From the NCBI RefSeq assembly GCF_028288465.1, contig NZ_JAQBNR010000011.1, positions 124,001 to 188,000 on the forward strand: DNA of 64,000 nucleotides. Reading direction: 5' to 3'. Shown here in pieces: positions 61,535 through 64,000 of this stretch; position 1 is the first letter of the stretch, and each line of letters starts with the position of its first letter. Both the position numbers and the translations under genes were made by a program. The notes beneath the pieces are model-generated. The model saw only the letters and a program-made list of their open reading frames with translations, was not told the DNA's origin and did no database searches. This DNA is from Ferruginibacter sp. GTDB lineage: Bacteria > Bacteroidota > Bacteroidia > Chitinophagales > Chitinophagaceae.

Positions 61535-63154
61535 ATGGCTGCTCTAATGCAGACTACTAAAACCTTAAAAATGAAACCTGAATCAACAAAAACACTTTTA
61601 GTAACCGGAGGCACCCTGCTGTTTAGCATTATTTTCTGGCAGCAAAAGCTGGGCATCAATACTATCTTTTTCGACCTCTTTATAATCTTGTCCGTTTTTT
61701 ATCTGTACCCGGTGGCTTTTAAAAAGCCTGCCATAAAGTGGCTGCTGGCGGCGCATATCATCACTGCTTTTGCTTTATTGTATCACAACACCGAATTGAG
61801 TAAGCTGGCCTTTAGTGTTACCTTGCTTTTAGTCGTGGTGTTTACTCAATACCTGCATCGTTCTGTGTGGTATGCCGCCGGTTCTGCTTTTATGAACTAC
61901 CTTCTGCTGATACCGTCTTTTATTGGCGGCGCAAAACAATTGAATCAAAATAAAATGCGATTATACAATGTACGCAAGACGGTACGTTTTTTAATTATTC
62001 CAATATTACTCTCACTTGTATTTTATTGGCTGTACAATTTTGCCAATTCAATCTTTAGCAGTATTATGAGCGACGCTTCAATCGCCTTGCAGCATTTTTT
62101 TTCACAGTTTTTTAGCTGGTTTAGTTTGGAATGGTGTTGGTTTTTATTACTGGGTTTATTGATTACGGGCGGCCTCTTATTAAAAAGCAATGTTGCCTAT
62201 TTTTCTGAAAAGGATATTGTTCAGACTAAAGAGCTCAGCAGAAAAAGGACAAACCTTATTGAATGGAAACGGACCGGCATGTTTCAATTGTTGTTTTTGT
62301 TAATGGGCAGATTTTCGGATGGTATGCTGGCACTGCGAAATGAAAACAAAACCGGTATCATTAGCCTGGCGCTACTCAATTTGCTGCTGCTTTGTATTAA
62401 CTGTATTGACGTAACGTTTGTCTGGTTTGGCTTTCAGTACAAAAATAATATGAATCTTTCTGCCTACGTACATGAAGGAACCGGCATGCTGATTTTTTCA
62501 ATTGTGCTTGCAATGGTATTGTTATTGTTTTTCTTCAGGGGCAATTTAAATTTTTATAAAAAAAACAAGTGGTTGCGTATTGGAGCCTATGCCTGGCTGA
62601 TTCAAAATATGGTGTTGGTGATTTCTGTATTGCTTAGAGACTATTATTACATCGTACATATGGGCCTGGCCTACAAACGCATTGGCGTATTAATTTTTTT
62701 AATGCTGGTATTATTTGGACTGATAACTATTTTTATAAAAATTCAGCAGCTAAAAACAGCTTATTATCTGCTTACTGTAAATGCCTGGTTCGCCATAATA
62801 GTACTGGTGTTTTCCAGTTGTATACATTGGGATGAAATGATAGTAAAGTATAACCTCGCCAGGAAAAATACCATTCCGCTGGACATACATTTTTTGTTGT
62901 CGCTCTCAGATAAAGCACTGCCGGTACTGGAGGCTAATATGGATGTACTGGAGAAATCCAGCGCCCAAACCAATGATCTCAATGACGTATATTTATACCG
63001 GTCGGGGCTTACAGCAAAACAATTTTTCGAAAGGCGAAAGGCGGATTTTTTTAAAGAGCAAAATGGATATAACTGGTTGTCATGGAATTTTGCCGATGCT
63101 TATGTTAAAAGCCACCTGGCAAAAGGCCCGGAAACCGCTATAGTAAACCATTAA
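61535..63154 (+). CDS. DUF4153/DUF4173-type membrane protein
   Basis: The 539-residue protein has about twelve hydrophobic segments and ends in a soluble tail of about 100 residues. The stretch FFFRGNLNFYKKNKWLRIGA, followed by GLAYKRIGVLIFLMLVLFGL and TIFIKIQQLKTAYYL, matches the DUF4153/DUF4173 proteins of Bacteroidota. Function unknown. The tail after SSCIHWDEMI contains LPVLEANMDVLEKSSA. An ATG at 61571 is an alternative start. Confidence 0.8.
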   Translation: MAALMQTTKTLKMKPESTKTLLVTGGTLLFSIIFWQQKLGINTIFFDLFIILSVFYLYPVAFKKPAIKWLLAAHIITAFALLYHNTELSKLAFSVTLLLVVVFTQYLHRSVWYAAGSAFMNYLLLIPSFIGGAKQLNQNKMRLYNVRKTVRFLIIPILLSLVFYWLYNFANSIFSSIMSDASIALQHFFSQFFSWFSLEWCWFLLLGLLITGGLLLKSNVAYFSEKDIVQTKELSRKRTNLIEWKRTGMFQLLFLLMGRFSDGMLALRNENKTGIISLALLNLLLLCINCIDVTFVWFGFQYKNNMNLSAYVHEGTGMLIFSIVLAMVLLLFFFRGNLNFYKKNKWLRIGAYAWLIQNMVLVISVLLRDYYYIVHMGLAYKRIGVLIFLMLVLFGLITIFIKIQQLKTAYYLLTVNAWFAIIVLVFSSCIHWDEMIVKYNLARKNTIPLDIHFLLSLSDKALPVLEANMDVLEKSSAQTNDLNDVYLYRSGLTAKQFFERRKADFFKEQNGYNWLSWNFADAYVKSHLAKGPETAIVNH

Positions 63155-63281
63155 CAAAATATAGTACGTTATGTGCGTACTTGGGAGTCGCAGGTAGCGT
63201 TAACCGGGGTGTCAGTAGTGCAGTGCAAAAGAGATACCCGGAATTTTAAGTGCAATTGAATAAGAGTGAAATAAAGACATT

Positions 63282-63638
63282 ATGAAATTACTACGTTCAT
63301 TTTTTTACGCCGGCAGGGGAATAAAATATTGTTTTCAGCAGGAGCAAAATTTCCGGATTCATGTACTGGCAATAGCGGTGGTATTATCCGCCGGTTTTTA
63401 CTTTTCAATCAGCACAACGGAATGGCTTTTTGTAACGGGATGCTGTACCATTGTAGTGGCAATGGAAATGCTGAATACGGCATTGGAAAAAATGTGCGAC
63501 CTGGTGACAAAAGATTTTCATCCATTGATCAAATGTATTAAAGATGTTAGTGCCGGCGCTGTACTGGTATGCGCTGCCGGAAGCCTGATTACCGGCACAA
63601 TTATATTTGTGCCGAAAATAATTCAACTTTTAAAATGA
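63282..63638 (+). CDS. dgkA: diacylglycerol kinase family protein
   Basis: The 118-residue, three-helix membrane enzyme has an N-terminal amphipathic part (GIKYCFQQEQNFRIHVLAI), the catalytic EMLNTALEKMCDL segment and KCIKDVSAGAVLVCA. It phosphorylates diacylglycerol or undecaprenol; Bacteroidota and Gram-positive members are often undecaprenol kinases. The DUF1361 gene starts 6 nt after its stop. Confidence 0.92.
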   Translation: MKLLRSFFYAGRGIKYCFQQEQNFRIHVLAIAVVLSAGFYFSISTTEWLFVTGCCTIVVAMEMLNTALEKMCDLVTKDFHPLIKCIKDVSAGAVLVCAAGSLITGTIIFVPKIIQLLK

Positions 63639-63644
63639 TTTTTT

Positions 63645-64000
63645 ATGAAACAATTGAGTGCGTCCTATAAGGTACAGCTGGCTTTTTTTGCATTTATTAC
63701 TGTGATGCTGGTAGCCCGTGTTTGTTATTCCGGAACACTGATGTATTTATTTCTTTTATGGAATTTATTTTTAGCCTGGGTACCTTTTCAACTAAGCGTT
63801 TTACTGAGCAGTAAAAAAGTCAGGTCGAAAACCAGTGCTTATTTTATTTTGGCAGGGTGGCTGTTATTTTTTCCAAACGCCTTGTATATCATCACTGACC
63901 TTATTCACCTGGAAGATGTGGATACCGATGTTCCGGTTTGGTTTGACGCCATTTTAATATTCACCAGTTCTGTTGCCGGTTTAATACTGGCATTTGCCTC
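63645..64000 (+). CDS. DUF1361 membrane protein (3' truncated by the window end)
   Basis: An ATG at 63645 opens a frame that is still open at base 64000 (118 codons visible). It has hydrophobic segments at about residues 13-45, then LFLAWVPFQLSVLL, and WLLFFPNALYIITDLIHLED, the signature of DUF1361 membrane proteins. Function unknown. It is probably co-transcribed with dgkA. Confidence 0.85.
   Translation, partial: MKQLSASYKVQLAFFAFITVMLVARVCYSGTLMYLFLLWNLFLAWVPFQLSVLLSSKKVRSKTSAYFILAGWLLFFPNALYIITDLIHLEDVDTDVPVWFDAILIFTSSVAGLILAFA

Noticed and set aside
63163-63181. Hairpin AGTACG/CGTACT behind the DUF4153-type gene
   Set aside because: Short stem without a T-run; not enough to call a terminator.

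Overview
The window looks like a chromosomal piece of a Bacteroidota bacterium, most likely family Chitinophagaceae. The evidence is a SusC/SusD pair, several promoters of the Bacteroidota type (TTTG, about 19 nt, TAnnTTTG), a LytS/LytTR pair, a DUF6496 protein, and protein sequences that read like Chitinophagaceae families. No rRNA, tRNA, CRISPR array, phage or insertion sequence was recognised. Family assignments were made by eye, without database searches.

Layout. 1-12 kb: the end of an acyl-CoA mutase (icmF), an aldose epimerase, a frameshifted DUF2695 gene, an ECF sigma factor with a small membrane protein, a Fpg/Nei glycosylase, a PfpI-family protein, two very acidic small proteins, a CBM9-like protein, a secreted amidohydrolase and a YncE/phosphoesterase fusion. 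12-17 kb: a GH63-type glycosidase, map and an old-yellow-enzyme reductase. 17-29.5 kb: a sulfatase operon (SusC, SusD, sulfatase, a 40-residue membrane peptide, sterol desaturase family, periplasmic binding protein, second sulfatase, formylglycine-generating enzyme). 29.5-37.6 kb, minus strand: mmuM, a frameshifted superoxide dismutase, chrA, DUF4395, TlpA-like, a small carboxypeptidase-like-domain protein, metX and metY. 37.7-64 kb: mostly housekeeping and envelope genes, including a flippase, an MbnP/MbnH-like pair, ArfB, GGGP synthase, a LytTR two-component system, a MarR unit, ruvB, an OmpR-type regulator, an M16 protease pair, rsgA, a gamma carbonic anhydrase, a class III aminotransferase, a DUF4153/4173 protein, a diacylglycerol kinase and a truncated DUF1361 gene.

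The most interesting signal is a sulfur regulon not explained by the genes alone. Three 19-bp inverted repeats of the form GTCTAyyAnnnTrrTrGAC sit in the same register, overlapping the last base of the promoter -7 element. They lie ahead of the sulfatase operon (17219-17237), the TlpA/DUF4395 operon (34780-34798) and metY-metX (37515-37533). Each is followed by a short unannotated ORF with cysteine codons at or near its end: five consecutive Cys codons before the stop at 17319-17411, Cys-Cys-stop at 34770-34663 and a Cys-rich end at 37512-37429. I infer a two-layer control: a DNA-binding repressor, plus cysteine-sensing leader peptides. It would act on sulfate-ester scavenging (SusCD import, two sulfatases and their activating enzyme), methionine and homocysteine synthesis, and a thiol-redox operon.

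Two genes (DUF2695 and superoxide dismutase) are split by frameshifts. The first lies at a CTT-TAA-A context that resembles the prfB +1 shift site.
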